Below, in pieces: positions 18,610 to 27,179 of a DNA stretch of 64,000 nucleotides. The translations under genes and the position numbers were made by a program. The stretch's first letter is position 1; every line of letters begins with the position of its first letter. The DNA is from an uncultured Mucilaginibacter sp. (GTDB lineage Bacteria; Bacteroidota; Bacteroidia; Sphingobacteriales; Sphingobacteriaceae). The notes beneath the pieces were generated by a model. The model did not search any database. It was not told the DNA's origin and saw nothing but the letters and a program-made list of their open reading frames with translations. The stretch spans positions 124,001 through 188,000 of the forward strand of contig CAJYJH010000010.1 in NCBI GenBank assembly GCA_913775265.1, written 5' to 3'.

Positions 18610-19632
18610 TTAATCTTTCTGTTCCAGCAGCTCAACCTGCCAGGCTATATGTTCGTCGGTAATAGGGTATAACGCACCATTGACAATGGTTTGATATACC
18701 GCCTCAAATAAATTTAAATAATTGCCTTTCAACAATGGTATATTTTCTACTAATCTATTGCCGGTAACATCTATCGTAACCAGCTGCCCTTCACAATTAG
18801 CCGGCTCTACACCATATTGATCATCGGTTGGTTTAATCCCCTGATCTAATTGCGCCTCCTGTACGTCGCAGCGGTCTTTAATGTAGCTTCCGGCGGTGCC
18901 GTGTACTACAAACGAGGGCAAAGGCTGGGCTACCAACAAACTGGAGGTGACATAAACCGTTAACTGATGCGGATAACTCAACTGGTAGCTAAAATAATCA
19001 GGCACTTCAGATCCGGACCTATGCATAGCAGTTACTTTGTGTGCAGCAACAGGTTTACCAAATAAACTGATGACCTGGTCTAACAAATGTGGCCCCAGAT
19101 CATACACCAATCCGCTGGCGTCATTGGCTGCAGTTTCCTTAAAAACTTTAGGGCTTAGCACGGGCTTGTAACGGTCAAACCTGAAATGCGCTTCCACCAA
19201 ATCACCCAAACGGCCGCTTTCTATCACCTCTTTAACAGATAAAAAGTCGCTATCCCAACGGCGGTTTTGGTAAACCAGCAAATGCTTGTTTTGCTGCTTG
19301 GCAATATTAAACAATTCCATCAATTGTGCTGATGTTGCAGTAACCGGCTTTTCGACCAGCACATGTTTACCGGCCAGCAACACCTGCTTTGCCTGCTGGT
19401 AATGCAAATGATTAGGTGTATTTACAATCACCAGCTCAATTTCATCATCGTTCAGCAGATCTTCGATGGCATCATAACTCACCACATCCGGATAAAAATT
19501 AGCTGCCTTTTTTTGATTACGCTCCAGTACCGCTTTAAACTTAAAGCCCGGATGCGCATGCACAAAAGGCGCATGAAATATGCGCCCCGACATACCAAAA
19601 GATAAGATGCCGGTTACAATAGGTGATGACAT
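18610..19632 (-). CDS. Gfo/Idh/MocA family oxidoreductase
   Basis: A 340-residue cytoplasmic NAD(P)-dependent sugar or polyol oxidoreductase. The start is ATG 19632 (SSPIVTGILSFGMSGRIFHA), matching the usual family start; a longer TTG form at 19668 is less likely. The Rossmann domain spans 1-120 with VEKPVTATSAQL, whose Lys is the conserved catalytic-region lysine. The C-terminal domain includes YDLGPHLLDQVISLFG with the conserved His. The substrate cannot be predicted. Confidence 0.92.
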   Translation of the reverse strand: MSSPIVTGILSFGMSGRIFHAPFVHAHPGFKFKAVLERNQKKAANFYPDVVSYDAIEDLLNDDEIELVIVNTPNHLHYQQAKQVLLAGKHVLVEKPVTATSAQLMELFNIAKQQNKHLLVYQNRRWDSDFLSVKEVIESGRLGDLVEAHFRFDRYKPVLSPKVFKETAANDASGLVYDLGPHLLDQVISLFGKPVAAHKVTAMHRSGSEVPDYFSYQLSYPHQLTVYVTSSLLVAQPLPSFVVHGTAGSYIKDRCDVQEAQLDQGIKPTDDQYGVEPANCEGQLVTIDVTGNRLVENIPLLKGNYLNLFEAVYQTIVNGALYPITDEHIAWQVELLEQKD

Positions 19633-19719
19633 AGTACAATTATAAATGTTTATCAATCTCGCGCCCAATAAAAATTGAATTATAATTATCTGACGATGAG
19701 GTTAAAGCAAATTCAATAA

Positions 19720-19748
19720 AAAAGGCCTGCTTTTAAGGCAGGCCTTTT
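19720..19748 (-). terminator. Terminator of the DUF4142 gene
   Basis: Arms AAAAGGCCTGC (19720-19730) and GCAGGCCTTTT (19738-19748) are followed on the minus strand by T-rich sequence, 22 nt past the stop at 19770. Confidence 0.8.
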
Positions 19749-19769
19749 CATAGAAATCACCAGAGGCGA

Positions 19770-20360
19770 TTACTTCATACCGTCTTTAATAGCTTTGATA
19801 GCTGATTGGTGCATTTTTAAAGTTGGCAGTGTTTTCACTGCAAACGATTTTAATTCAGCATCTTTCAAATCAGTTGATGCATCTTCAAACTTTTTAACGT
19901 CTTTGTCATGGTCATCTACCATAGCATCAACGTAAGCTTTGTCAAAATCAGTACCTGATTTTTTCTGCAAGTCTTCCATTAATTTCTGAGCATCAGAATC
20001 TACAGTAGTAGGTAAGGTGATGTTTTTGGTTTTAGCAATTGACATCAACTCTTCGTTTACTTTGCTATGGTCTTTAACCATCATTGAAGCAAACTCTTTT
20101 ACTTTAGGGTTAGTTGCTTTAGTTTCAGCAAGTTTAGCTAATTCAACTTCGGCCATACCACCGGCAGCAGCTTCGGTAGCAAATTTTGCGTCATCAGTTT
20201 CTACAGCAATACCACCTGTTGCAGCAGCATTAGTTGATGTGTCTTTAGTGTGATTAGCGCTGTCAGCTGCTTCTTTACTGTCGTTACTTGCGTTACCACC
20301 GCATGACTGGAATGCTAATGCGGCTATTGCCACCATTAATACTGTACTTAACTTTTTCAT
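19770..20360 (-). CDS. DUF4142 lipoprotein
   Basis: A 196-residue lipoprotein with lipobox FQSC near residue 19, a Ser/Asp/Thr-rich linker, and a four-helix DUF4142 domain with repeats of the form KFATEAAAGGMAEVELAKLA and MMVKDHSKVNEELMSIAK. DUF4142 resembles a ferritin-like bundle, but metal-binding residues cannot be assigned here. Related proteins are often linked to the cell envelope or stress. It is monocistronic with its own terminator. Confidence 0.9.
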   Translation of the reverse strand: MKKLSTVLMVAIAALAFQSCGGNASNDSKEAADSANHTKDTSTNAAATGGIAVETDDAKFATEAAAGGMAEVELAKLAETKATNPKVKEFASMMVKDHSKVNEELMSIAKTKNITLPTTVDSDAQKLMEDLQKKSGTDFDKAYVDAMVDDHDKDVKKFEDASTDLKDAELKSFAVKTLPTLKMHQSAIKAIKDGMK

Positions 20361-20453
20361 AGTGTATAATTATTTTAATGTTGATTAACGTTCATAACAA
20401 CAATGATACAATTTGGTTTTACGCAGCAACTAATACATTTAAGCAAGTCAAAA

Positions 20454-20485
20454 TTGTGCGATACTTAAAGGTTTTGTTATTTTTG
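20454..20485 (+). promoter_or_regulatory. Bacteroidota promoter of gcvH
   Basis: TTG at 20454-20456, a 21-nt spacer, then TATTTTTG at 20478-20485. The gcvH ATG follows 19 nt later. Confidence 0.75.
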
Positions 20486-20504
20486 GGCACCAATACAATT
20501 TAAT

Positions 20505-20885
20505 ATGAATTTTCCGGCAGAGTTAAAATACACCAAAGACCACGAGTGGGTAAGAACAGAAGGCAACGAAGCCTATATCGGTATCACTGAGTTTGCACAG
20601 CGCGAACTGGGAGACATTGTTTATATTGACATTAACACTGTTGGTCAGGAAGTTAGCAAAGAGGAAGTTTTCGGTACGGTTGAAGCTGTAAAAACAGTTT
20701 CGGATTTATTTATGCCGGTAGCCGCTACTGTTTTAGAAATTAATCCTTTGCTGGACAGCCAGCCTGAACTGGTAAACACCGACCCTTACGGCGATGGCTG
20801 GATGGTGAAAGTAAGCTTGAGCAGCGCAACAGATGTTGAAGGTTTATTATCGGCAGATGACTACCAATCGTTAGTTGGCGCTTAA
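20505..20885 (+). CDS. gcvH: Glycine cleavage system H protein
   Basis: A 126-residue lipoyl carrier of the glycine cleavage complex. The lipoylated lysine is Lys63 in [15 protein letters not shown], and the fold segments [20 protein letters not shown] and GDGWMVKV are complete. It needs lipoate from the pathway that includes LipA (3554). Its TAA stop shares one base with the ATG of the VanZ gene, so translation may be coupled, although a hairpin intervenes just after that start. Confidence 0.97.
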   Translation: MNFPAELKYTKDHEWVRTEGNEAYIGITEFAQRELGDIVYIDINTVGQEVSKEEVFGTVEAVKTVSDLFMPVAATVLEINPLLDSQPELVNTDPYGDGWMVKVSLSSATDVEGLLSADDYQSLVGA

Positions 20886-21274
20886 TGAGGCAACTATTTA
20901 AATATCAAAAGCCCACCCTATGGTGGGCTTTATTTGTTTTAGTGATGTGTAACATTGGCATGGGCAAGGTGGGTCATTCCCCTTTGTTTTTTCCCGGTTT
21001 TGATAAGCTGGTACATTGCGGTTTCTTTTTTATGTTTACCGTACTGGCTAACTATGGCCTGGTAAAACAAAATGGCAACATCAGCCTGGTTACTGCCGTA
21101 AAAGTGTTTATAGTAGCGGTTATATTTGGCGGCCTGATAGAAATATTGCAGTTGTATGTTTTTACTTGGCGCAGCGGCGAATGGAATGACTTATTTGCCG
21201 ACAGCGTAGGCGCAGGAATGGCTACTTTTAGTACACTATTATTAGTAACAGCCTTCAATGATGAAAAAAATTAA
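20885..21274 (+). CDS. VanZ family membrane protein
   Basis: A 129-residue protein with four hydrophobic segments (about 12-30, 38-58, 72-93, 108-123). The VanZ pattern is visible in DKLVHCGFFFMFTVLANY and GGLIEILQLYVFTWRSGEWNDLFADSVG. Family members sit in the inner membrane; the cellular role of most is unknown, though VanZ itself affects teicoplanin resistance. It overlaps gcvH by 1 nt. Codons 9-16 (KPTLWWAL) lie inside a terminator-like hairpin. Confidence 0.88.
   Translation: MRQLFKYQKPTLWWALFVLVMCNIGMGKVGHSPLFFPGFDKLVHCGFFFMFTVLANYGLVKQNGNISLVTAVKVFIVAVIFGGLIEILQLYVFTWRSGEWNDLFADSVGAGMATFSTLLLVTAFNDEKN
20908..20940 (+). terminator. Terminator-like hairpin inside the VanZ 5' coding sequence
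   Basis: AAAGCCCACC (20908-20917) and GGTGGGCTTT (20922-20931) form a perfect 10-bp stem with a 4-nt loop followed by T-rich sequence. It would end most gcvH transcripts yet lies within VanZ codons. Confidence 0.65.
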
Positions 21275-21398
21275 ATGGATTGGTGCGGTAGCGATTATGC
21301 TGGTTTCGTTAACGTCGTGCGGTATATTTAAAAAAGACTGCAACTGCCCTCATTTTGGCAATAATTTAAAAAATCATACTCCGCAGCGCAACGTTTAG
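21258..21398 (+). CDS. Small lipoprotein, 46 residues
   Basis: A frame opening with ATGATG at 21258 overlaps the end of the VanZ gene and encodes 46 residues. After a Lys-rich hydrophobic start it has a lipobox LTSC, then GIFKKDCNCPHFG with a CxC pair and a short polar tail. The overlap suggests translational coupling in a gcvH-VanZ-lipoprotein operon. Function is not recognised. An alternative start is the second ATG, one codon later. Confidence 0.75.
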   Translation: MMKKIKWIGAVAIMLVSLTSCGIFKKDCNCPHFGNNLKNHTPQRNV

Positions 21399-21467
21399 CG
21401 GATAACGCAAAGTCTAAAATTTACCAACAGATTCCTGTTTTTTTACCGAAATCAAACACACCGTTTA

Positions 21468-21499
21468 TTTGGATTTGATTTAAATAAGCACTATGTTTG
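21468..21499 (+). promoter_or_regulatory. Bacteroidota promoter of feoAB
   Basis: TTTG at 21468-21471, a 20-nt spacer, then TATGTTTG at 21492-21499. It overlaps the TTG at 21497, so the feoA start must be the ATG at 21509. Confidence 0.78.
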
Positions 21500-21508
21500 T
21501 TTCGGTTT

Positions 21509-21727
21509 ATGAAGAAGCTTTCGCAATTACAAGTAGGTAAAAAAGGTGTGATTAAGGAATTTACCGACCTGGAAATGTCCTTAAAACTGATGGAGATGGG
21601 TTGCTTGCCAGGCGAGGAAATTGTTATTGAGCGGGTAGCGCCCCTGGGCGATCCTATTGCCATTAACGTTTCCGGTTATATGCTTAGCTTACGTAAGCAA
21701 GAAGCTTCGACCATTATTTTACAGTAG
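21509..21727 (+). CDS. feoA: FeoA-family ferrous iron transport protein
   Basis: A 72-residue SH3-like protein. It starts at ATG 21509 (KKLSQLQVGKKGVIKEFTD) and shows the FeoA pattern MEMGCLPGEEIVIERVAPLGDPIAINVSG in pieces across residues 31-59. FeoA is cytoplasmic and supports FeoB in ferrous iron import. feoB starts 9 nt after its stop. No Fur box was recognised by eye upstream. Confidence 0.93.
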   Translation: MKKLSQLQVGKKGVIKEFTDLEMSLKLMEMGCLPGEEIVIERVAPLGDPIAINVSGYMLSLRKQEASTIILQ

Positions 21728-21736
21728 TTTATTGCA

Positions 21737-23848
21737 TTGAAGGCAGAGATTAGAGTTGCGCTTGTAGGAAACCCCAATACCGGTAAATCAACCCTTTTTA
21801 ACCTACTTACCGGCCTTAACCAAAAAGTTGGAAACTTTCCGGGTGTTACGGTTGATAAAAAAACCGGATACTGCAACCTGCCCGACGGCCGCCGTGCCGA
21901 AATCATTGATCTTCCGGGTACTTATAGCCTCTACCCCAAAAGCCGCGACGAATCCATCGTTTTTTCGGTATTAGCTGATAAAGGTAACCAACAGGCACCT
22001 GATTTAGTAGTGGTTATCCTGGACGCCTCTAACCTTAAACGTAACTTGCTGTTGTATACTCAGGTTGCCGATTTAAAAATACCGGTGGTAGTTGCCCTCA
22101 ACATGATGGATGTGGCCAAAAAGGATGGCATCAGTATTAAGGTGGATAGCCTGGCTGCTAAGCTTGGCGTTCCGGTGGTACCTATATCTGCCCGGCGCAA
22201 TGAGGGGATAGACGAACTCAAAAAAAACATTTCTTACGCCAATAAATTTGCCCTGCAGCAAGACTCTATCGACGTTAAAGCCATCGCGCCGCAATTGGTA
22301 GACGCTATTGGCGAGGAAATGCAGATAGATAATCCTTACTATGCTTTACAGCTGGCTCATCAGCACGAGCACTTAACCTTTTTATCAGAAAGTGAAAGCA
22401 GCCGTATTGAGCAACTGGAGCAAACTTATAATTTTCATTCGCAAAAGGCGCAGGCTACCGAAACTATTGCCCGGTATAATTTTATTAACGATTTACTTTA
22501 CGATACCGTAAAAGTTAAAGAAGCCGCACACGAAGAAAATACCAGTAACCGTATTGATCGTATCCTTACCCACCGGGTATTTGGCTTCCTGATTTTCTTT
22601 GGCATTTTGCTATTCATTTTCCAGGCCATATTTGCCTGGTCGGCCTACCCAATGGAGCTGATCGAAACGCTTTTTGTCTGGATGCAAACCGGCGTACATC
22701 AAATGTTGCCTGCCGGTCCGCTTACCGATTTACTGGCCGATGGGGTGATTGCCGGCTTAAGCGGTGTATTGGTATTTATTCCTCAAATTGCCATTCTGTT
22801 TGCTTTCATTGCCATTTTGGAAGATACCGGCTATATGGCCCGTGTTACCTTTATGATGGATAAGGTAATGCGTAAAGTAGGCTTGAACGGAAAATCGGTT
22901 GTGCCGCTGATTGGTGGTTTTGCCTGCGCGGTGCCCAGCATTATGAGTACCCGTACTATCGAAAACTGGAAAGACCGGATGATTACCATTATGGTAACAC
23001 CGCTCATCAGTTGCTCGGCCCGCCTGCCTGTGTATACTTTATTAATTGCCTTAGTAGTGCCCAGCCGTAATGTATGGTGGATATTTAATTTACAGGGCTT
23101 AGCACTTACTGCGATGTACCTGCTCAGCATGATATCGGCAGTAGTAGTAGCCTGGGTAATGAAGCACATTTTAAAAGCACGCGAGCGGGGTTACTTTATT
23201 ATGGAGTTACCGGTATACCGGATGCCGCGCTGGAATAATGTACTGCTTACGATGTTCGACCGTGCCAAGACTTTCGTATTGGAGGCTGGTAAAGTGATTA
23301 TAGCCGTATCGGTTATTTTATGGGTACTGTCATCATACGGACCGGGAGATACTTTTCAGCAGATTGAAAAAAAATACCAGGAGCCGCAATACGGTCAAAA
23401 GATGAAACCCAGCGAGATTGAACATGCCATTGCCTCAGAAAAACTGGAAAGCTCTTATGCCGGGCACCTGGGTCATGTGATTGAACCGGTCATCAAACCG
23501 TTAGGGTTCGACTGGAAGATAGGCATTGCCTTAATTACATCGTTTGCCGCACGCGAGGTTTTTGTCGGCACGATGGCTACCATTTACAGTGTAGATAATG
23601 CCGACGAAATACAATCGGTAAAAGCTAAAATGGCCAACGCCCGCAACCCGGAAACAGGTAAGCCTACGTTTACCCTGGCAGTTGCCTTTTCACTCATGAT
23701 GTTTTATGCCTTTGCCATGCAATGCGCCAGTACCGTAGCCATAGTTTACCGCGAAACTAAAGACTGGCGCTGGCCGGCAGTACAGTTTTTGTACATGACA
23801 GTTTTAGCTTATGGAGCCAGCTTTATTACGTATATGCTGTTGAAGTAA
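21737..23848 (+). CDS. feoB: Ferrous iron transporter FeoB
   Basis: A 703-residue inner-membrane Fe(II) transporter. The N-terminal G domain has the P-loop GNPNTGKST (11-19), DLPGTYSL (G3) and NMMD (G4). A helical regulator region follows, then two Gate domains with conserved Cys-containing motifs (GGFACAVPSIMSTR, TPLISCSARLPVY), and a C-terminal membrane part. The start is TTG at 21737, giving the family start KAEIRVALVGNP. It is co-transcribed with feoA and converges on the SMI1 gene with only 6 nt between stops. Confidence 0.97.
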   Translation: MKAEIRVALVGNPNTGKSTLFNLLTGLNQKVGNFPGVTVDKKTGYCNLPDGRRAEIIDLPGTYSLYPKSRDESIVFSVLADKGNQQAPDLVVVILDASNLKRNLLLYTQVADLKIPVVVALNMMDVAKKDGISIKVDSLAAKLGVPVVPISARRNEGIDELKKNISYANKFALQQDSIDVKAIAPQLVDAIGEEMQIDNPYYALQLAHQHEHLTFLSESESSRIEQLEQTYNFHSQKAQATETIARYNFINDLLYDTVKVKEAAHEENTSNRIDRILTHRVFGFLIFFGILLFIFQAIFAWSAYPMELIETLFVWMQTGVHQMLPAGPLTDLLADGVIAGLSGVLVFIPQIAILFAFIAILEDTGYMARVTFMMDKVMRKVGLNGKSVVPLIGGFACAVPSIMSTRTIENWKDRMITIMVTPLISCSARLPVYTLLIALVVPSRNVWWIFNLQGLALTAMYLLSMISAVVVAWVMKHILKARERGYFIMELPVYRMPRWNNVLLTMFDRAKTFVLEAGKVIIAVSVILWVLSSYGPGDTFQQIEKKYQEPQYGQKMKPSEIEHAIASEKLESSYAGHLGHVIEPVIKPLGFDWKIGIALITSFAAREVFVGTMATIYSVDNADEIQSVKAKMANARNPETGKPTFTLAVAFSLMMFYAFAMQCASTVAIVYRETKDWRWPAVQFLYMTVLAYGASFITYMLLK

Positions 23849-23854
23849 TAGTAT

Positions 23855-24349
23855 TTATTGTAGGTTCCCGTTTCCAGCCTTATTAACTTCATCCTCCCAG
23901 GCATATAAACCATTGTCGCCAAACACGCCACCTTTTAAAAACCGGTTCAGAAATTCAGCAAATGAATTAGTTAAAATAACTTTTTCGCTCTTGGAAGATA
24001 CAACTGTTATAAGGTAATCATTAACGTTGGCTGGGTTAATCTCAAGACGCCACATATCGCAGTAGACCAAATATTCTGCTAAATAAATGTTACCTGTCTT
24101 ATTATCAACAATCTCATCCAAAGATACAATGTTAAATAAATCTTCCTCCGACTCAAAGCCATTGGTAAATCTGTAAAATTGCTTTATATCGTTAGGTAAC
24201 ATTACACCTGTAGATGTTTCGAACTGTTTAATTAATTCAGCACCGGCACTTTGCTTCAGTGTAATATCAGTTTCATCAATATGCCGCTGTAAAAAGTCAA
24301 TTACCGATTCTATCGTCATAGCTACTAATTTATTAATAAATGAAAGCAT
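23855..24349 (-). CDS. SMI1/KNR4 family protein
   Basis: A 164-residue protein with the SUKH fold. The core segment VMLPNDIKQFYRFTNGFE (about 52-70) is diagnostic, followed by DLFNIVSLDEIVD and the C-terminal FAEFLNRFLKGG. SUKH proteins often give immunity to contact-dependent toxins, but many are lone genes of unknown role, and no toxin gene is adjacent. The start could also be the inner ATG at 24319. Confidence 0.82.
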   Translation of the reverse strand: MLSFINKLVAMTIESVIDFLQRHIDETDITLKQSAGAELIKQFETSTGVMLPNDIKQFYRFTNGFESEEDLFNIVSLDEIVDNKTGNIYLAEYLVYCDMWRLEINPANVNDYLITVVSSKSEKVILTNSFAEFLNRFLKGGVFGDNGLYAWEDEVNKAGNGNLQ

Positions 24350-24385
24350 TTGACTCTTTAGCTAATGAATCAATAATTCTATTTT

Positions 24386-24393
24386 TATTTTTG
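24386..24393 (+). promoter_or_regulatory. -7 promoter element of the SprT gene
   Basis: TATTTTTG matches TAnnTTTG and lies 13 nt before the GTG start at 24407. Confidence 0.6.
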
Positions 24394-24406
24394 TTCGATA
24401 GTATTT

Positions 24407-25021
24407 GTGGATAAGACTAAAGTTTTAGAAAAGTATGTACCCGCTGGAGCAGCGCCGCTGGTAGCTAAGTGGATTGACTATTTTAAATGCGAGTTTAAGA
24501 TATCACGCAGCCGTAACAGCAAATTTGGCGATTACCGGCCTCCATTTGGAGGCAAGGGCCATCGTATCTCCGTTAATCATAATCTCAATCCATACGCTTT
24601 CCTGGTAACCACCGTGCACGAGTTTGCTCACCTACACACCTGGAACCAGCATCAGCATTTAATTAAGCCGCATGGCCCCGAATGGAAAAGCAACTTTAAA
24701 AAGATGATGCAGCCATTTTTTGAGAGACAGGTATTTCCGGCAGATATTACTGCGGCAATTAGCGCTTATCTTAATAACCCGGCCGCTTCCAGTTGCTCCG
24801 ATTTAAATCTATACCGCGCATTGCGTAGGTATGACGCAACACACGCAACCGCCACCACAGTTGAAAAGCTACCATTAAAAGCTGTATTTAAAATTAAAGA
24901 TGGCCGCGTTTTTCGCAAAGACGAGCAATTGCGTAAACGATTCAGATGTGTAGAAATTGCTACCAAACGCATTTATTTGTTTAGCCCCGTAGCAGAAGTT
25001 GAGTTAGTAGACGTTGCTTAA
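24407..25021 (+). CDS. SprT-like domain metalloprotease
   Basis: A 204-residue protein starting with GTG at 24407. It carries the zinc motif HEFAHLHTW (HExxH, about residues 72-76) followed by a third histidine region near HQHLIKPHGPEW. SprT-like domains are zinc proteases; the eukaryotic relative SPRTN cleaves DNA-protein crosslinks, while bacterial roles are less clear. The C-terminal Lys/Arg-rich part (VFRKDEQLRKRFRCVEIATK) could bind nucleic acid. Its stop overlaps by 2 nt the stop of the converging reductase gene. Confidence 0.88.
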   Translation: MDKTKVLEKYVPAGAAPLVAKWIDYFKCEFKISRSRNSKFGDYRPPFGGKGHRISVNHNLNPYAFLVTTVHEFAHLHTWNQHQHLIKPHGPEWKSNFKKMMQPFFERQVFPADITAAISAYLNNPAASSCSDLNLYRALRRYDATHATATTVEKLPLKAVFKIKDGRVFRKDEQLRKRFRCVEIATKRIYLFSPVAEVELVDVA

Positions 25022-25599
25022 AAATTGTTCAATCCAGTATTGGTAAACGAGGCATCTAGCAAACCGTAGTCGAACTCTGGCTTTAATATATAACGAAGCT
25101 GTACTAATCCGCTATCATATGCTTGTGTACCCGTAAGCATTAAGTTTACTCTGCTTTGCAGCTGTTGAAACAACGGTTTTCCTCCACCTAAAATCACAGG
25201 ATGAACCGATAAAAGCATTTCTGATACTAATCTTTTCTCTAAAAAGGTAGCTAATAAATTAGCACCGCCAAAAAGCCATACCTGACCACCTTCCTCATCA
25301 GATAGTATCTGCTTAACCCGCTCATCAAAGCTTTGACTCGTGATAATATCTACCTTGGGATGCATAGGTTCCGTAATAGTATCGGAAAATACACATACCT
25401 TATCTATTCCCGGGAAATACTGATCTTCTAATCCGGCTACCAATTCGTAACTTTTACGACCAATGAAAACCGTATTCGTGTCGAAGAAAAACTCGGCCAT
25501 GCCGTAATCCTGATCGTTCAGGCACCAGTCAAACTCACCGTTAGGTCCTTCAATAAAACCGTCCAGGCTTACAGCCAGGTTTAATATTACTTTTCTCAT
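25018..25599 (-). CDS. Dihydrofolate reductase family protein (RibD C-terminal-like)
   Basis: A 193-residue protein starting at ATG 25599 with RKVILNLAVSLDGFIEGPNG, the typical opening of stand-alone RibD_C/DHFR-like proteins. Other family parts are GRKSYELVA, DEEGGQVWLFGGANL and VHPVILGGGKPLF. It probably binds NADPH, but the substrate is unknown; it is not FolA or RibD. It starts 1 nt after the stop of the lutB-like gene, so they form an operon. Confidence 0.88.
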   Translation of the reverse strand: MRKVILNLAVSLDGFIEGPNGEFDWCLNDQDYGMAEFFFDTNTVFIGRKSYELVAGLEDQYFPGIDKVCVFSDTITEPMHPKVDIITSQSFDERVKQILSDEEGGQVWLFGGANLLATFLEKRLVSEMLLSVHPVILGGGKPLFQQLQSRVNLMLTGTQAYDSGLVQLRYILKPEFDYGLLDASFTNTGLNNF

Positions 25600-25600
25600 G

Positions 25601-26992
25601 TTAATCTTTTTCGGCAGGTCCGTTTTTTTCGGCCCATTGTTGTGCAAACGACTTTTCGGCCACCACCGGCATTTTGCGGTATTTACCCCACGACTTTTTA
25701 AATAAGCTTTTTAACAAAAAGTTTTTCATGCCGCCACCCAAAAAGTCGGTGAGCTTACGGCTTTGCATAGCTGTTTTCCAGGCAGCCCACCCCCATTTTT
25801 CCGGGGTACTTACTACACCGCTTTTAACCGCGTCGCGCCGGTTAAGCAACAGCATTTTATGAATGTCTATTTTAACCGGGCATACCTCCGTACAACGGCC
25901 GCATAAGCTCGATGCATAGCTCAAGTGCTTAAACTCATCCATCCCCCGCATATGCGGAGTAATTACCGAACCTATAGGTCCGCTATAGGTAGTGTTATAA
26001 GTGTGGCCACCCACGTTTTGATATATGGGGCAGGCATTTAAACAAGCACCGCAACGGATACAATATAAACCCTGTCGCTGGTCTTTTTGAGCCAGCAAAT
26101 CAGTACGGCCGTTGTCCAGCAATATTACATACATCTCCTCCGGGCCATCAGTCTCATTAGGCTGACGCGGGCCGGTTAGGATGGTGTTGTATACAGTAAG
26201 ATTTTGCCCTGTTCCATGCGTAGCTAACAATGGCCAAAACAGGTCTAAATCGGCCATAGAAGGTATAATCTTTTCGATACCAACTACGGCAATATGTATC
26301 TTAGGGAAAGTCGTATTTAAACGCGTATTACCTTCGTTTTCGCTCAATGCTACGCCGCCGTTATCGGCAATCAAAAAATTGGCTCCGGTTATACCCACGT
26401 CGGCCTGCAGATATTTTTCGCGCAATAGTTCGCGGGCTTTGGCAGCTAATTGGTCAGGCGTAGCATCTATAGGAGTACCAAATTTCTCGTTGAACAGTTT
26501 GGCAATATCCTCTTTAGAAAGGTGCATGGCCGGCGTTACAATATGATACGGCTTTTGCCCCAGCAACTGCACAATGTATTCCCCTAAATCCGTCTCGAGC
26601 GACTCTATATTATTCAGCTCCAGAAACTCATTTAAATGAATTTCCTCTGTAGCCATAGTTTTGGACTTTACCACTTTGCGAGCTCCAGCTTTCTCAATAA
26701 TATTCAGGATCTCTTGTTGAGCTTCGACAACATCATTAGCCCAGATCACTTTGCCCCCACGACGCTGAAAGTTGGCTTCAAACTCGGGCAAAAATTTATC
26801 CAGGTTTTCCATCACCCGCCATTTTACCACATGAGCTTTGCGTTTGGCCGTTTCTAAATTAGCCAGACGCGCTGTACCACGTGCAACTGCCGTGTGATAC
26901 TTGCCCATGTTGTAATTAATTATACGTCTGTGGTTGGGCTCAAATGCCTTTACTTCCGAATCTTCCAAAAATTTTTCAGCCGTACTTCCCAT
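25601..26992 (-). CDS. lutB: LutB-family iron-sulfur protein
   Basis: A 463-residue protein of the LutB/YkgF group. An N-terminal LUD domain (about 60-280) is followed by a ferredoxin-like part with two cluster motifs, CIRCGACLNACPIY (about 307-320) and CGRCTEVCPVKID (about 361-373). In LutABC it takes part in lactate oxidation to pyruvate. lutA and lutC are not adjacent in this window, so the role is inferred from the family. A -7 element ends about 5 nt before its ATG. Confidence 0.92.
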   Translation of the reverse strand: MGSTAEKFLEDSEVKAFEPNHRRIINYNMGKYHTAVARGTARLANLETAKRKAHVVKWRVMENLDKFLPEFEANFQRRGGKVIWANDVVEAQQEILNIIEKAGARKVVKSKTMATEEIHLNEFLELNNIESLETDLGEYIVQLLGQKPYHIVTPAMHLSKEDIAKLFNEKFGTPIDATPDQLAAKARELLREKYLQADVGITGANFLIADNGGVALSENEGNTRLNTTFPKIHIAVVGIEKIIPSMADLDLFWPLLATHGTGQNLTVYNTILTGPRQPNETDGPEEMYVILLDNGRTDLLAQKDQRQGLYCIRCGACLNACPIYQNVGGHTYNTTYSGPIGSVITPHMRGMDEFKHLSYASSLCGRCTEVCPVKIDIHKMLLLNRRDAVKSGVVSTPEKWGWAAWKTAMQSRKLTDFLGGGMKNFLLKSLFKKSWGKYRKMPVVAEKSFAQQWAEKNGPAEKD

Positions 26993-26997
26993 GCAAG

Positions 26998-27005
26998 CAA
27001 ATATA
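26998..27005 (-). promoter_or_regulatory. -7 promoter element of the lutB-like gene
   Basis: TATATTTG on the minus strand lies only 5 nt before ATG 26992, suggesting a leaderless transcript. Confidence 0.6.
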
Positions 27006-27119
27006 ATGAGCGATTAAATGAATAATAAATATATGAATGAATAAAACGTCCGAATGTGTGCTGAAAATACAGCTAAGTCTTAATAATTTATTAACACATC
27101 AATATTGGCGATAAAAAAC

Positions 27120-27148
27120 AAGCGCCATGCAGGATATGCATGGCGCTT
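27120..27148 (-). terminator. Terminator of the M28 peptidase gene
   Basis: Arms 27120-27130 and 27138-27148 form the 11-bp stem AAGCGCCATGC with a 7-nt loop, followed on the minus strand by GTTTTTTAT. It lies 32 nt past the stop. Confidence 0.85.
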
Positions 27149-27179
27149 AATACTATACTTGATATAAGTGATAATAAAC

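Noticed and set aside
23855..24349. SMI1/KNR4 protein as immunity gene of a toxin system
   Set aside because: No polymorphic toxin or secretion gene lies nearby, so only the family can be stated.
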